DNA of 64,000 nt from Sipunculus nudus (GCA_026874595.1 CM049310.1:44857058-44921057), one strand, 5' to 3'. Counted from the first letter of the stretch, positions 50,427 to 60,865 are shown. Notes: a model not told the origin generated them from the letters alone. Numbers and translations are program-made.

Positions 50427-50465
50427 GTTTTATTGGTTTACTGACCTTGACATTCACTACTGACC
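50427..50465 (-). promoter_or_regulatory. Tandemly duplicated splice donor
   Basis: On the minus strand GAATGTCAAGGTCAGTA occurs twice at a 19-bp offset. The first copy places GT at 50464-50463 and is the donor that keeps the ligand frame. The second places an identical donor at 50445-50444. Reading past the first donor gives Gln-Gly-Gln then TAG, so the second donor would yield a ligand lacking the knot's second half. Confidence 0.75.
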
Positions 50466-50708
50466 TTGACATTCCCCACGGCAGTAGTAGATGTTGAGTT
50501 TGGTGGGCTTGACGATCCCGTTCCAGATATCGGGCATGTTAACAATGAACCCGGCCCTACAACAGCCGGACAGTCCGGGGCTACACTCGTGAGATGGACC
50601 GCTGCGCTTCTCTCTCTCCTGTGTGCGCATGCGGCCATTGATCACTAGATATGGAGTGTCGTCTGTTTCTGCTTCAATTGGTGTGAAAAGTGGACGACCC
50701 CGGCACGT
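50465..50708 (-). CDS. TGF-beta superfamily ligand, exon with cleavage site and first half of knot domain
   Basis: From TCRGRPLF to the donor after GECQ, 81 codons plus one base. Residues 1-35 are the end of the prodomain (DDTPYLVINGRMRTQ), as in activins where a PFLxL-type strand precedes the cleavage site. REKR is the proprotein-convertase site. The mature part starts SGPSHEC, then CCRAGFIV, finger 1 with DIWNGIVKP, and YYCRGEC with the CxGxC ring. Cysteine spacing (7, 14, 15, 41, 45) fits the nine-cysteine activin/TGF-beta/myostatin group. The second Trp of the usual GWxxWI is absent. An alternative acceptor CAG at 50723-50721 would add four in-frame residues (LTCK). Confidence 0.9.
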
Positions 50709-51076
50709 CTTACAGGTAAGCTGATTTGGATAACATAATAAAAGTTTACGAAAGCCACATTTTACGTCAATAGAATGTTCAACAAGGCTCTAAATCAGTG
50801 GTATGTTCGTTAATATTAAACACGATTTTAAAGTTAAATTAGAACAGGCCAAGTAAAACATCAGAGCTATGCTGAGAAAATGAATCGGTCGAGTCTTTAT
50901 ACATAACAGCCTGGGAAAATAGTGGAAAAAATTCCACAAAGTTGCCAAACAGAGCCAATCATTTGCACAGGCAGTGCTGATCGCATTGTTGTTCAGATTG
51001 GGGGGGGGGGGGGGGATGCTATTGTCTAAACTTATTAAAAAGTGGTTACAGGAAACAGCCTGTATATTGTACAAAC

Positions 51077-51337
51077 CTGAAGTCGTAGGGGTTTCCCGCG
51101 ATTTTCCTTCAGCCATTTTGTTAACCAAGGACCTACATTGAATGTCATCCAACCTGAAGTAGAAACCCTTCTCGTTAAAGCTATCTTCTTTAAGAACCTC
51201 TGGGTGGAGTTGGGGAGAGGGTTCCACTCAGTTACCGTAAACAACAGTCTTCTTGATGTGTTGAGACTCTGGGATCTGTGTATCAACATGTGCGCTCGCC
51301 TTACTTGTAGGTCAGACGGCAGGTCGCTCATGTTGAA
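51077..51337 (-). CDS. TGF-beta superfamily ligand, prodomain exon
   Basis: The acceptor GCAGCATGTCTTCAG and donor CTTCAG/GTTTGT bound exactly 87 codons, phase 0 at both ends. The start, FNMSDLPSDLQVRRAHMLIH, matches the typical prodomain strand 'F-x-S-x-IP...V..AeL'. Later STSGWMTFNVGPWLTKWL matches the 'GWxxFdv...W' hallmark, and RGKPLRLQ leads into the strand that continues as TCRG in the next exon. NTS and NST are possible N-glycosylation sites. A 43-bp minisatellite ends about 25 bp upstream of the acceptor. The prodomain N-terminus and signal peptide must lie in earlier exons. Confidence 0.88.
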
Positions 51338-51344
51338 CTGAAGA

Positions 51345-52915
51345 CATGCTGCAGGCCGAACCGAGTGGCAATCAAACACTGTAAAACACAAAATCCCCGA
51401 AGTAAAGCTATCAAATAAAGTACAAGCTAATGCCTGTAACGAATGGTAGTCAAACACTGCAAAACACAAAATACGTCCGAACCAGCCGCAATCAAACACT
51501 GTTAAACACAAAAAAAATCCATAAGGGCCGATTGGCAATCAACCCTGTAAAACACATATGACGTCAGAACCGAGTAGCAATCAAACACTGTAAAACAGAA
51601 AAAAAAGTCCGGACCGAATGCCAATCAAACACTGTAAAACACGAAATAGCGTCCGGACCGAGTGGTTATGAACACAGTTAAACACAAAATAGCGCCCTAA
51701 TCGAGTGACAATCAAATGCAAAAAAACACAAAATAACGTCCGGACCGATTTGCAATCAAACACTGTCAAACACAAAATAACGTCCGGATCGTTTGGCAAT
51801 TTAACACTGTCAAACACAAAATAACGTCAGAACCGATTGGAAATGAAACAGTGTCAAACACAAAAAAAAGACCTGATCGAGTGACAATCAGATACTAAAA
51901 AACACAAAATAACGTCCGGACCAAGTAACAATCAAACACGGTCCGAGTGGCAATGAACACAGTAAAACACAAACAAAATTCTTAACCGAGTGGCAATCAG
52001 ACACTATGAGTAAAAACCACAAAATAACGCCGGACCGAGTCTCAATCAAACTCTATAAATCACATAATAAAGTCCGGACCGATTTTTAATCAAACACTGT
52101 CAAACACAAAATAATGTCCGGACCGTTTGGCAATTTAACACTGTCAAACACAAAATAACGCCCGGACCGATTGGTAATGAAACAATGTCAAACACGAAAT
52201 AAAGACCTGATCGAGTGACAATCAAACACTGTAAATTCAAAAATAGCGTCCTGATCGAGTGGCAATGAACACAATAAATCACAAAATAATTTCCTAACCG
52301 AGTAGCAATCAAACAAAGTGAATAAAAACCACAAAATAACGCCCGGACCGGGTCTCAATCGAACACTATAAAACACAAAAGGACGTCCGGACCGAGTAAC
52401 AATCAAACACTGCAAAACACAAAATACCGTCCGAACCAGCCGCAATCACACACTGTTAAACACAAAATAACGTCCGTAAGGGCCGAGTGGCAATCAAACC
52501 CTGTAAAACATCAGAATAACCCTGAGTAAAAAATGTAAATTAAGGTATAGGATCATGTCCGGACCGAATGGTAATGAACACAGTAAAACACAAAATAGCG
52601 CCCTTATCGAGTGACAATCAAATTCACTAAAAAACCCAAAATAACGTTCGGACCGAGTAACAATCAAACGCTTTTACTATAAATTGTACTATAAATACTA
52701 TTGTAAATTACTATAAAGCACACAACAAAAAATAACGTCCGGACCGAAAGGCAATCAAACACGATAAAACACACACAAAAAAGTTCGCACCTAGTGTCAT
52801 TAAAACACTGTAAAACACAAAATAACGTCTGGACCGAGTGGCAATAAAACACCATAAAACACAAAATAACGTCCGGACCGGGTAGCAATCAAACATAGTG
52901 AAACATTAGAATAAG
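51345..52915. repeat. 43-bp minisatellite in the ligand-gene intron (~36 units)
   Basis: The + strand unit is CGTCCGGACCGAGTGGCAAT followed by CAAACACTGTAAAACACAAAATA, repeated with many substitutions and some short insertions. The two interspersed variants (CTGTAAAACA and CTGTCAAACA) suggest mixed amplification. On the minus (gene) strand each unit reads TTTTGTGTTTTACAG followed by T, a 3' splice-site-like string. Decayed units continue to about 53150. The many short minus frames with 'VFDCHSVRTLFC' are repeat shadows. Confidence 0.92.
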
Positions 52916-53240
52916 GAAGGGCGAGGCTGAGTCATATTCTAACACTGCCCAATAAAAAATCAAGTAGGCTCAACTCCGGACTGAGCCATAGTCAAATACA
53001 TCAAAATACAAAATTAATCAGGATGCCTAAACTCCATTCCGAGTGATAATCATACACTGTAAAACAAAGTACCATACGGACTTCGTGGCATTAAACAATC
53101 TTAAAATATACTATAGGTTGACATTTAGACTGACTTAGCATCAAACAATGTAAAATACAATATATTTAAGCTTTTGAAATAATTTTTTTAGTTCAGCTGA
53201 CGTAAGGTTTTTTTTAATAAAAAAATTGATACCAAAGCAG

Positions 53241-53350
53241 GGCACAAATCATAACCATTTGACCTAGAATCTTCTTACTTGACATCCTGAGAGTTACTTA
53301 AAAGTTCACTGCAGAAACCTGAAATGTCTCTTTTACCTATATCCTCCGAG
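53241..53350 (-). repeat. Dispersed repeat, copy 1
   Basis: ACAAATCATAACCATTTGACC and CATCCTGAGAGTTACTTAA recur in 53578-53690 as ACAAATCATAACCACTGAATC and CATCCTGAGAGTTCCTCAA, with the spacing kept. A third copy lies inverted at 56985-57060. Family unknown. Confidence 0.65.
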
Positions 53351-53359
53351 CTAACAGGC

Positions 53360-53512
53360 TCGAAAGTACCCCCAGAAAAATTATAAATTTGATACAAAAG
53401 CTCCAGTATTTGAACAATTAATGCATTGATCACCATGATTTTTCTATGCATATTAACCATGGAGTGTTTCATCAGTTCCTGCAGACTGGTGGCGCAACCT
53501 GGATTTTTTTTC
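53360..53512 (-). CDS. Possible N-terminal prodomain exon of the ligand gene
   Basis: A minus frame from an AG at about 53512 reads GCATSLQELMKHSMVNM, then NALIVQILELLYQIYN, loosely like the 'I..QIL.KL' helix near the start of activin and myostatin prodomains. Against it: the acceptor has a purine-rich tract, and no good donor leaves phase 0 as the next known exon needs. It may be part of the local repeat instead. Confidence 0.25.
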
Positions 53513-53577
53513 GAATTTTTAAGCATTTTTTTCTCTATTGTTGAAACCTTTAAAGATGCGGTGGTCTGTTAACGGGA

Positions 53578-53690
53578 CACAAATCATAACCACTGAATCT
53601 AGAATCTTCTAACTCGACATCCTGAGAGTTCCTCAAGAGTTCTCCTCAGATACTTGAAATTAGGTCAATTTGTCCTATATTCTTTGGGTT
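53578..53690 (-). repeat. Dispersed repeat, copy 2
   Basis: Direct, diverged copy of 53241-53350 about 337 bp away. Confidence 0.65.
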
Positions 53691-53939
53691 ACAGGCCATG
53701 TTTGAGCATTAAGAAATAATGCAAAATATACACAAATTGTTAGATTACTCAGGAACGGCTGAATGGGTTGTCATCAAATTTGATGTGCATATGGGTCTTG
53801 ACGAACGTGAGTTAATATGCATGAACTATGATGCCACCTACATTATCTTAATTAGTTGCCTGTGCAAGGACATATTGTCAACATGTCAGTCGGCTGAGCG
53901 TCATGACCCATGTGTCACTTGTTTAACCATTAAATATTC

Positions 53940-54661
53940 TGTTACGGAACCTAATAACAATAGATCACATAATCGTGATTGGTACACATTTTGTTTCGGA
54001 GATAAAAAAAACAGATTCTGTAACCCTAGGCAGCGTGAAATGTCTAGGGGAATGAATAAAGAAGTAAGTGTTTTTTTGTTAACAAATAATCATAATTTAT
54101 TCTTAGAACAATCCTAACATTACAATACACTAAATCAATACAATTACACAGTATAACAATAAAAATGTGCAGTACCAGAGTGTCCGGATCCTAGGCTTTG
54201 ATCTCTGGATATCACCACTGTCACAGCTCAACAAGAGTCCTTTAACACCAATAAATCAAGTGAATAGTAATAATCCAAAGGCAAACTGGAGACAGTCCGT
54301 ATTAAATCTGTATAAAATCCGTTGAATATCTGACACCGCTGCAATTATCGGTAAGTTCCAAAAACTGATGAGAAAGTAACACTCTGAGTGCTCGCTGGTA
54401 TTTTCCTTTCTGCTGGCTCTAAACACAGCCCCTAATTTATAGCTTCTGACCCGAAAATTCTCAAAGAACAATACACACGCACATGAACAGACCCGAAACA
54501 TCTAGAACAAAGAACGCTGTGTCCCTGCGCTTCTGACCCCACACGCGAGCTAGCGCACAACAAGCGAGGTTACCATAGCAACGAACTATGCCTGCGCTAC
54601 ACAGAATATCAACAGACACATGTAACACTCCTGCGCACAAAAAAAACAGATACCTGTAACA
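53940..54661 (-). mobile_element. Solo LTR, opposite orientation, with 4-bp target duplication
   Basis: Begins TGTTACGGAACC and ends GGTATCTGTTACA when read inward (TACCTGTAACA on +), so termini are TGTTAC/GTAACA. ATTC lies on both sides (53936-53939 and 54662-54665), a 4-bp target-site duplication. The left half is nearly the reverse complement of the right half of 5011-5796, including GGCAGCGTGAAATGTCTAGG. No internal region remains. Confidence 0.88.
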
Positions 54662-54699
54662 ATTCACTTTTCATAACGATTTCTAAATTTAAGTTTACG

Positions 54700-56420
54700 T
54701 GTCCGCGTCAGAAACCGGACCTTGTGTTCATCCAATGACACTGTCTCACGTATCAGCTATCAAATTCAATTAGTCGGACAATTATTCTATATCAGTCTTA
54801 AGGGATTGAGCGACTTAAACGGGAATCACGCAGAGTGTTTCTATCCAATATACATCACGAATAGTACAATATATATTGGTGATTTCCTACAATGCCTGGT
54901 AATACCAAATTCAATAACATCCCCTATTTTTATCGATCCGATATCAACCACAAGACATCAGATCAAGTGCCATGTCATTTATCTTGTTAAAAGAGCAAAG
55001 AATGGATTTGGATCCACTTGCAGTATTTGCAATTACAATCCTGTCATATTTCTCACATATGTGTCTTGATAGCGAAACTTCACTTTCACCAAAGGAGGTT
55101 GCGAAGTAAGTTATGAAATGAAGTTGGCATAGATTAACTTTCCGACGGCGCTGACATGTCTTTGAATATCGAAAGATTACATGGCGTTCCCATAAATTGC
55201 TCCTGGTTGTTTATTGCTCTGAATTATAGAAGCCCAAGAGTGACGTAATATTTGTTGCTTGAATGTGTGACAAACAAATAAAAATTTTGTCATGTTACCG
55301 TATTCGCACCGCCGGATAAATCTAGTTTAAGAGCGTCCAATCAGACGGTCAGAAAATATCACAATAGAGTAAGACTTTTTTTCAAAGGTGGGTTATTCGC
55401 AAGTTTTTTTAGTATGTTCTCTGTGAAATACCTTAGAAAATCAATTTCCGACCGCCAATAATTTTAATCACTTCCTCCTTTCCCAGACACAAACTCTCCA
55501 GTTAAGTACTTCTCTGTTTATTCCCCCCCCCCCAACAATTATATCTGTTGTTAAATCAACTGACATGTTCAAACAGTTTAAACGAATTAGATAGGAATAT
55601 GCTCTCTGGTGAGTGCTTTCTATTTTTCACCATGTCAGAAATTAATATGCTTCGCCATAGGCTTATTTATAATTTGGCTTGACAATGCAAGGAAGTTGTG
55701 TCTGGAGATTTAATATTGCGATTTATGTGTTAAGTGTAATTAAAATCTGACACAGTCCTTAACTTTTCATTAAATTAAATTGGCTGGCTCAATATTTACT
55801 GTTAATGATAAATTTAGCCAGAATATCGAACATGATATCATCGAACTTATTATAATATTTATAATGATAAATAATAATTTGAGGTTCCAGATGTGCTTGG
55901 TTTTGAATTTCTAACCTATTGTAGAGCAAATTTTTTTTTAATTGATGTTTCACAAAATATACCTTATGTTGTTGAGTAGAGACTGGAAAAAAGTGTAATG
56001 ACCTGCTGCATGGAGGTCACTTATTAATTTTAATTAACAAAGTATGCACGGCCATAGTAGTTAAATCCTTGCTGGTTGATCACATAAAAAATGCGACCAC
56101 TTTTTTTTAGGTCCCGTTGGATGTCGAGGTTTTTGTGTAATATATCTTTATATCTACCTACTCATGTCTTTCGATGACTAACACAAACACACACGTACAA
56201 ACACACACACGGAGGAAATAACATCATTGGTACCCTATAAACTTTACACAGAATCAACTGATCAGCTGAGAGCACGGTTAGCTGATCAGCTGTTGCTTGA
56301 TATTTGCTGAGTCTGAAGATTTTGAGTGGTTGCTTAATCGTTTATCTTGTAAACAAGCGTGCTATATAAATTTACCTAAAACTAAGGTCGCCCTGGATTA
56401 TTGGATAATAGCACTTTATC
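54700..56420. other. Non-coding DNA, no supported gene
   Basis: A 115-codon + frame at 54722-55069 has plausible composition but no recognisable domain. A C-run lies at about 55525-55534. The rest is AT-rich. Confidence 0.3.
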
Positions 56421-56464
56421 AATTACAGTTATTCATTTAGACTGATCACGTGATTTAATAGTGA

Positions 56465-56654
56465 CGTAAATGTGTCGGGAAAACAGGTTCACTAACCTAT
56501 ACCAGTACAAACCCAAGGACAGCTCACAATTATTACCGCCGCAACAGTTGTACATCAGGTTTAATAATGTCTTCACAATATAGCTCTTTAAAACGTTACG
56601 GTTCTTATAGGTGTCGTCCAGTGGTATCTCATTTGTATCTGCATTTTTCGCCAT
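56465..56654 (-). CDS. Possible first or internal exon, unassigned
   Basis: ATG at 56654 (G at -3 and +4) opens MAKNADTNEIPLDD, then NVLKSYIVKTLLNLMYN and CCGGNNCELSLG, up to donor candidates TTGG/GTTTGT (phase 1) and ATAG/GTTAGT (phase 2). Balanced codon use stands out from the AT-rich flanks. The helix 'LKSYIVKTLLNL' could be a TGF-beta prodomain start, but there is no signal peptide and phases do not fit the known exons. It lies 5.1 kb upstream of the ligand prodomain exon on the same strand. Confidence 0.3.
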
Positions 56655-56984
56655 TACAACAAATGTTACATCACATGTAAGTTTCTATATGACGGCGATA
56701 ATAAGCAAGTGACCCTTGGTTCATGACGCTCAGCTGACTGATGTGATAGTTGTCGTGAAGGCAGTGTTCATAAGCTGAAATTATGCAAATGAGGTCATGG
56801 TAACTCAATCACCCATCTGAAGGTAGACCTTGGGTAGAGGTTACCTTCTCCAGAATTGGCAAGACCCAGCATCAGTGATTATGATACTAGTCATGACTGA
56901 AAATTGACTAATGATGTTGTCGGTGTGTAGCTTACAGAATTTCAGCCACCGTGATCTCATTTAAGGTATCCATGTACATTTTTT

Positions 56985-57060
56985 TAGGACCTCCCTTGAT
57001 ATTGAGTTAGAAGATTCTGAGTCCTACCACAACGATTTGTGGCCTGAAGTACATCAACTT
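56985..57060 (+). repeat. Dispersed repeat, copy 3 (inverted)
   Basis: GATATTGAGTTAGAAGATTCT and ACGATTTGTGG match the reverse complement of 53578-53690 (GATGTCGAGTTAGAAGATTCT, ATGATTTGTG). Confidence 0.6.
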
Positions 57061-57189
57061 CCAGAAATTTAGAAACTGGTACAATTGATGTAATTTGGCA
57101 GTCTCAAAATAAAGGGGAAATGTGTGACAAATATTATAAAATACAGATGGTGTCGAGGGTCATAATAACTTTATAAAATTAGTCATATA

Positions 57190-57368
57190 CAGTAAAACCT
57201 CAAAACTACGACCATCAACGAAACCTTGATAATGTGGTCGCAATCTCGAGATGGTCGTCTAAGTGAGGTCATATATGAAGAGCAAGAAAGGATCAGGATC
57301 GTAAAAAATGTGGTCGTTATTTTGAGGTGGTCGCTTAACCGAGGTGGTCGTTAGCCCAGGTTTTATTG
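57190..57368. mobile_element. TA-flanked MITE, 179 bp
   Basis: Left end CAGTAAAACCTCAAAACTAC and right end GCCCAGGTTTTATTG are inverted, with TA outside both. The interior repeats GTGGTCG/ACGACCA motifs like 24827-25003. Tc1/mariner/pogo-type non-autonomous element by its TA target. Confidence 0.78.
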
Positions 57369-57904
57369 TACCATGTTGTTGTCATTTTTATATAATTAAA
57401 AAAAAACTGGTTCGACTGCTGCTATTTGACGGGCTTATAAACAGAAGGCAAATGCATAAAATTAGCAAACACACAGATTGCGCCATCAGTCTTCTGTAGC
57501 GCATGAAATCATCCATGATTAAAATATAAAGCGCAGCTTCATGATAATGCATGTATTAATCATTTAGAAACTAGAGTTTTTGCATCAAGGCCCCATAAAT
57601 AGGAAAATATAGGTTGCCGTGGCCTCCTTTCAGGTTTCCAAAGAGATTTAAGGGCTTCCCCGGATATTAAGTATAAGCGATGTCTAAGTCCAAGAATTAC
57701 GAGTTCTACCCTGCTAACGGGAGGACGACAGATCAAGACCCATTCCTGTTACATCTTCAATGTATTTTATTTTCAGGAATTGCCACAATATTACCGTTAT
57801 TACAATTTCAAATATTTTTTATTAAAATATTACTATTGTTAGTTTTTCAAAATAAAACCCTCATGCTTGAAATTACGCTCTGGAGACGGCAGGTATCTAA
57901 CGCC

Positions 57905-58115
57905 AGAAGCGGATCCTGGGGGAGGGTCCAGGGGGTCCGGACCCCGCCCCCCGGCCCCTTTTCAGCAGCCGCAAGCTGTTTTTAAGTGTTTCAGACCAAT
58001 TTTTTCGGCCTGGACCCCCCTTTTCTGGACCTGGTGACCTTTGTTTAGGTTTTTTCATTATTCATCTTTGGGTTGGACCCCTCCTTTTCCTAAATCCTGG
58101 ATCAGCCCCTGAACG
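57905..58115. mobile_element. Inverted-repeat element fragment (GGATCC family)
   Basis: AGAAGCGGATCCTGGGGGAG at the left faces TAAATCCTGGATCAGCCCCT at the right. The interior is C-rich with GGACCCC repeats. The ends resemble the inner ends of the nested element at 30594-31412. Confidence 0.55.
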
Positions 58116-58210
58116 CTTCTAAAGAAGTTCCGACTTTAGATATAAAGGTTGTATAGAAAATGTGCTCTCTTAGTCAGGTGGCTTAGACCCAGAGTTGGGC
58201 AGGATGGGGA

Positions 58211-58679
58211 GCCGGACAAAAGCACCAAAGCACCAAACCTTTTTCAGGTGTTATTCATGGACTTACCTTTAAATTTATGATAGGAGCCAATTCCTAAAAT
58301 GCATTATGGCAGCCATCTTGGTTTTTAAGATGGCCGCCATGCAGAAACGCATATATGGTTATATCTCGGCTTCTAGTAAACGTGGAATCCAAGAATGCAT
58401 TTTGAGGCTCCTATCAAACTTTAAATGTTAAGGCCATGAATAACATGGAAAAAATTATGACTTTTGATTTTGGTAATTTTTTTTACTTTTAATGAATCAT
58501 TAATGAATTATTTTGATCATTTGCATGGCATAATTGCCCATGAAAATGTAAGTAAAGACACTATGATTGTTTTCCTAAGTTACCTTTTCTAAGCCGAGAA
58601 ATGACTAAATATGCGTTTCTACAAAAATATTGAAAGGTAAAGCCATGAATAATACATGAGTTTGGTGCTTTTGTCCGGC
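58211..58679. mobile_element. Foldback MITE with perfect 19-bp ends
   Basis: GCCGGACAAAAGCACCAAA (58211-58229) is exactly inverted at 58661-58679. Inside, TTATTCATGGACTTACCTTT appears inverted at the right end and again, inverted, in the middle (AAGGCCATGAATAACATGG). AGAAACGCATAT ... CTCGGCTT also has an inverted partner at 58590-58620. It is a nested palindrome with no coding frame; the flanking target duplication is unclear. Confidence 0.85.
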
Positions 58680-58689
58680 ATGTCCTCAC

Positions 58690-59240
58690 TGTTTAACTTG
58701 ATCACTGGAAACCTAAAATGTAAATAAAATTCACAATCCAAGAAGGATAATGTACATGAGCGATAAACTTTTGCAATTTTCATATGAATTTCAAAGATCA
58801 CAACATCAACTCATTTATTTTTCATTTGTTTGATATACGATGAATAAGAAACTCATTCGAGTGAATTAAATATATATATATATCTATTTGTGTAGTTCTA
58901 TAAACAGATATATCATTTTTTATTCAAAACACATTCTTAAATATATTTTTACATATGTATTTTTACTCTTTTTTTGTTAATTTCATAAAACATCTAGTCC
59001 TGGGGCCAATCCTGAATTTTAAGTTTTGCTTATCCCCGTCATTATAATGTTCGATGCCATATCCTGTTTAAGTGATTCATGGAGATCATATTTCAAAACA
59101 TTAACCCTCAGGAAAAGTGTCCAAAAGGCTTGAAATCGACATTTTTATAAACGAATCTTAATACATAACTTTTTGAAAATAAAGTATGGGTTAATGACAA
59201 GAGTTCAATCTACGAAATTGTTATGAGGAGATATTTTTAC
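58690..59240. other. AT-rich non-coding, nothing recognised
   Basis: No exon or element could be supported. Confidence 0.35.
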
Positions 59241-59249
59241 TACTGAATT

Positions 59250-59680
59250 CAATCAGAGCATCCACTTAACCTTTTTTTGATATGCTAACTCAATTAAAAT
59301 TAATTTCAAAACTCTACTTTAAATTTTTAACTTTCAAATTTCAAAATTTTAAGTATCAAATATAAAAAGGCATATAATTTTAAAATGTTACTGATATTTT
59401 GGATGTAAAGAGGCAAATTAGTTCTAATCATCAATTTGATGAGCCAAATGGATTAAAAACGTTCCATTTGTCATTCAGCGTATTTCAAGCCTTAAAGTTT
59501 ACAATTATAAGCTTCTCAAAGTATTTAAATAGGTGATTTTCTGTTTGTAATTATAGTATACATCAGCTTTTGGGGCAGCTTAAAATTCTGATGTTTACAT
59601 TCCATGAAAACGCCAAGTGCCAATACGTTGTGTACTCTTTAATTCCACTGAAATGAAATTACAACAGTAAATTAAAAGTT
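59250..59680 (+). repeat. Diverged dispersed repeat, direct copy
   Basis: Contains CATCAATTTGATGAGCCAAA, found inverted at about 63826-63853. Flanks such as TTTTAACTTTCAAATTT and GATGTTTACATTCCATGAAA also match the inverted copy in order. Confidence 0.7.
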
Positions 59681-60500
59681 TTAACATTAACTTTTAAATA
59701 ACAAAGAAATAAAAATTTACAGAATCATAAAATCTTAATAGAATTTGCAAAAAAAAATCACTGCAGATGAAGTAAGTTTTATAAGTTTTGTGACACAGGC
59801 ATTACCAGAGTAAAATAGCACTTACTTTAATAATATGAAGTGGCTCCTCAAAAGTAATATCTTAAACTATACGCCCCCAAAGTTTGAAAAATAAATTAAA
59901 AAAAAAAAACAATCAAATTAGGGAGCCCTTCTTTGGCTGGGAGCAAAGTAATTTTTAGTTTCATAAAACAAATCGGAATATGATCATTTGCATGCAGTGT
60001 TGTAGGTTTAACATAATAAAGACCATTGTAGAGCTGCTACTCATTATTTTTTAAATAAAAACATCTAAATTAGATTTTATATTCATCAGAAACGGTGTCT
60101 TTTAGCTCAATCATTCAAATTTTAATTAAAAACACTGTTTGTTTATATTTGATTGAACCTCTGATTGAAACCTCCTAGAGTTTCTATATTTATACTGAGA
60201 ATTCCGAAACTTGGGCAAAATATAATTGGTTCTATTTTCTATCTCTTATACATTTTGGAATAAAATAAAATGTTCAACGTTTTTATTCTCAAATTATATT
60301 TTTAAGTCCAGAATTCATCTGAATAACAGCCCAAATCCTGATTCGGATTGTGAACATACAAAAAAAAGAATGAATAGGCAGCCCATTAATCTGAGTAATT
60401 AAAACCATACACCTGTTCAAATCTTAGTCGAAGTCATAAGCTCTGTCAGGTGGTGTCGACGGCTGTAAACTTGATTTGACAAGAGAGGTATTCATTGTTT

Positions 60501-60558
60501 TTAGGAAATCAGGACTTTGGCTGACATGATTGGGTACTGGTCAAAGAATCCAAACATA
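60501..60558 (-). CDS. Possible terminal exon of an unassigned gene
   Basis: An excellent acceptor (GTGTTTCCTTTTTCAG) precedes 58 nt ending in TAA at 60503-60501. In phase 2 it reads MFGFFDQYPIMSAKVLIS. The same stretch from a second acceptor (GATTCTTTGACCAG, 22 nt on) is open in another frame to 60427, giving SQSPDFLKTMNTSLVKSSLQ and STPPDRAYDFD. Which frame is used, if any, cannot be settled here. No family recognised. Confidence 0.35.
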
Positions 60559-60865
60559 CTGAAAAAGGAAACACGTAATAGACTTCCTTAATAGTAAAGT
60601 CTCTTGTTATCAAATTAGCTTTGCTTTCCTTTTCATTATCATATTCAGGATGGTATTGTCAGATATTACAAGACATTAATGTTTTTTTTATTAGTTTTGG
60701 AAGCAAAGTTTGCATGACGGTTCAATTAAAGTAGTGGTTAGTATGAAGACCGATTGATTGAGACAGATGCAATTGAACGAAATCCTGTTGTATTTCCAAT
60801 TTAATGACTATTTCACTTTGCTGGATATTTGAGAGAGAAAACCTCTTTCCTGATATAATATATAC

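Larger units (their letters stand above)
49777..50464 (-). other. Last intron of the ligand gene
   Basis: About 0.7 kb between donor GTCAGT and acceptor CAACAG. It contains a G-run (50143-50153), a (TA)n tract (50173-50240) and a 25-bp stub of the LTR family seen at 5011 and 53940. Confidence 0.8.

Noticed and set aside
51035-52888. Several minus frames with VFDCHSVRTLFC-like repeats
   Set aside because: They are translations of the 43-bp minisatellite; 43 is not a multiple of three, so no lasting repeat protein is encoded.
54722-55069. 115-codon plus-strand open frame with plausible composition
   Set aside because: No recognisable domain or splice context; it lies beside a solo LTR and on the opposite strand to the supported genes.
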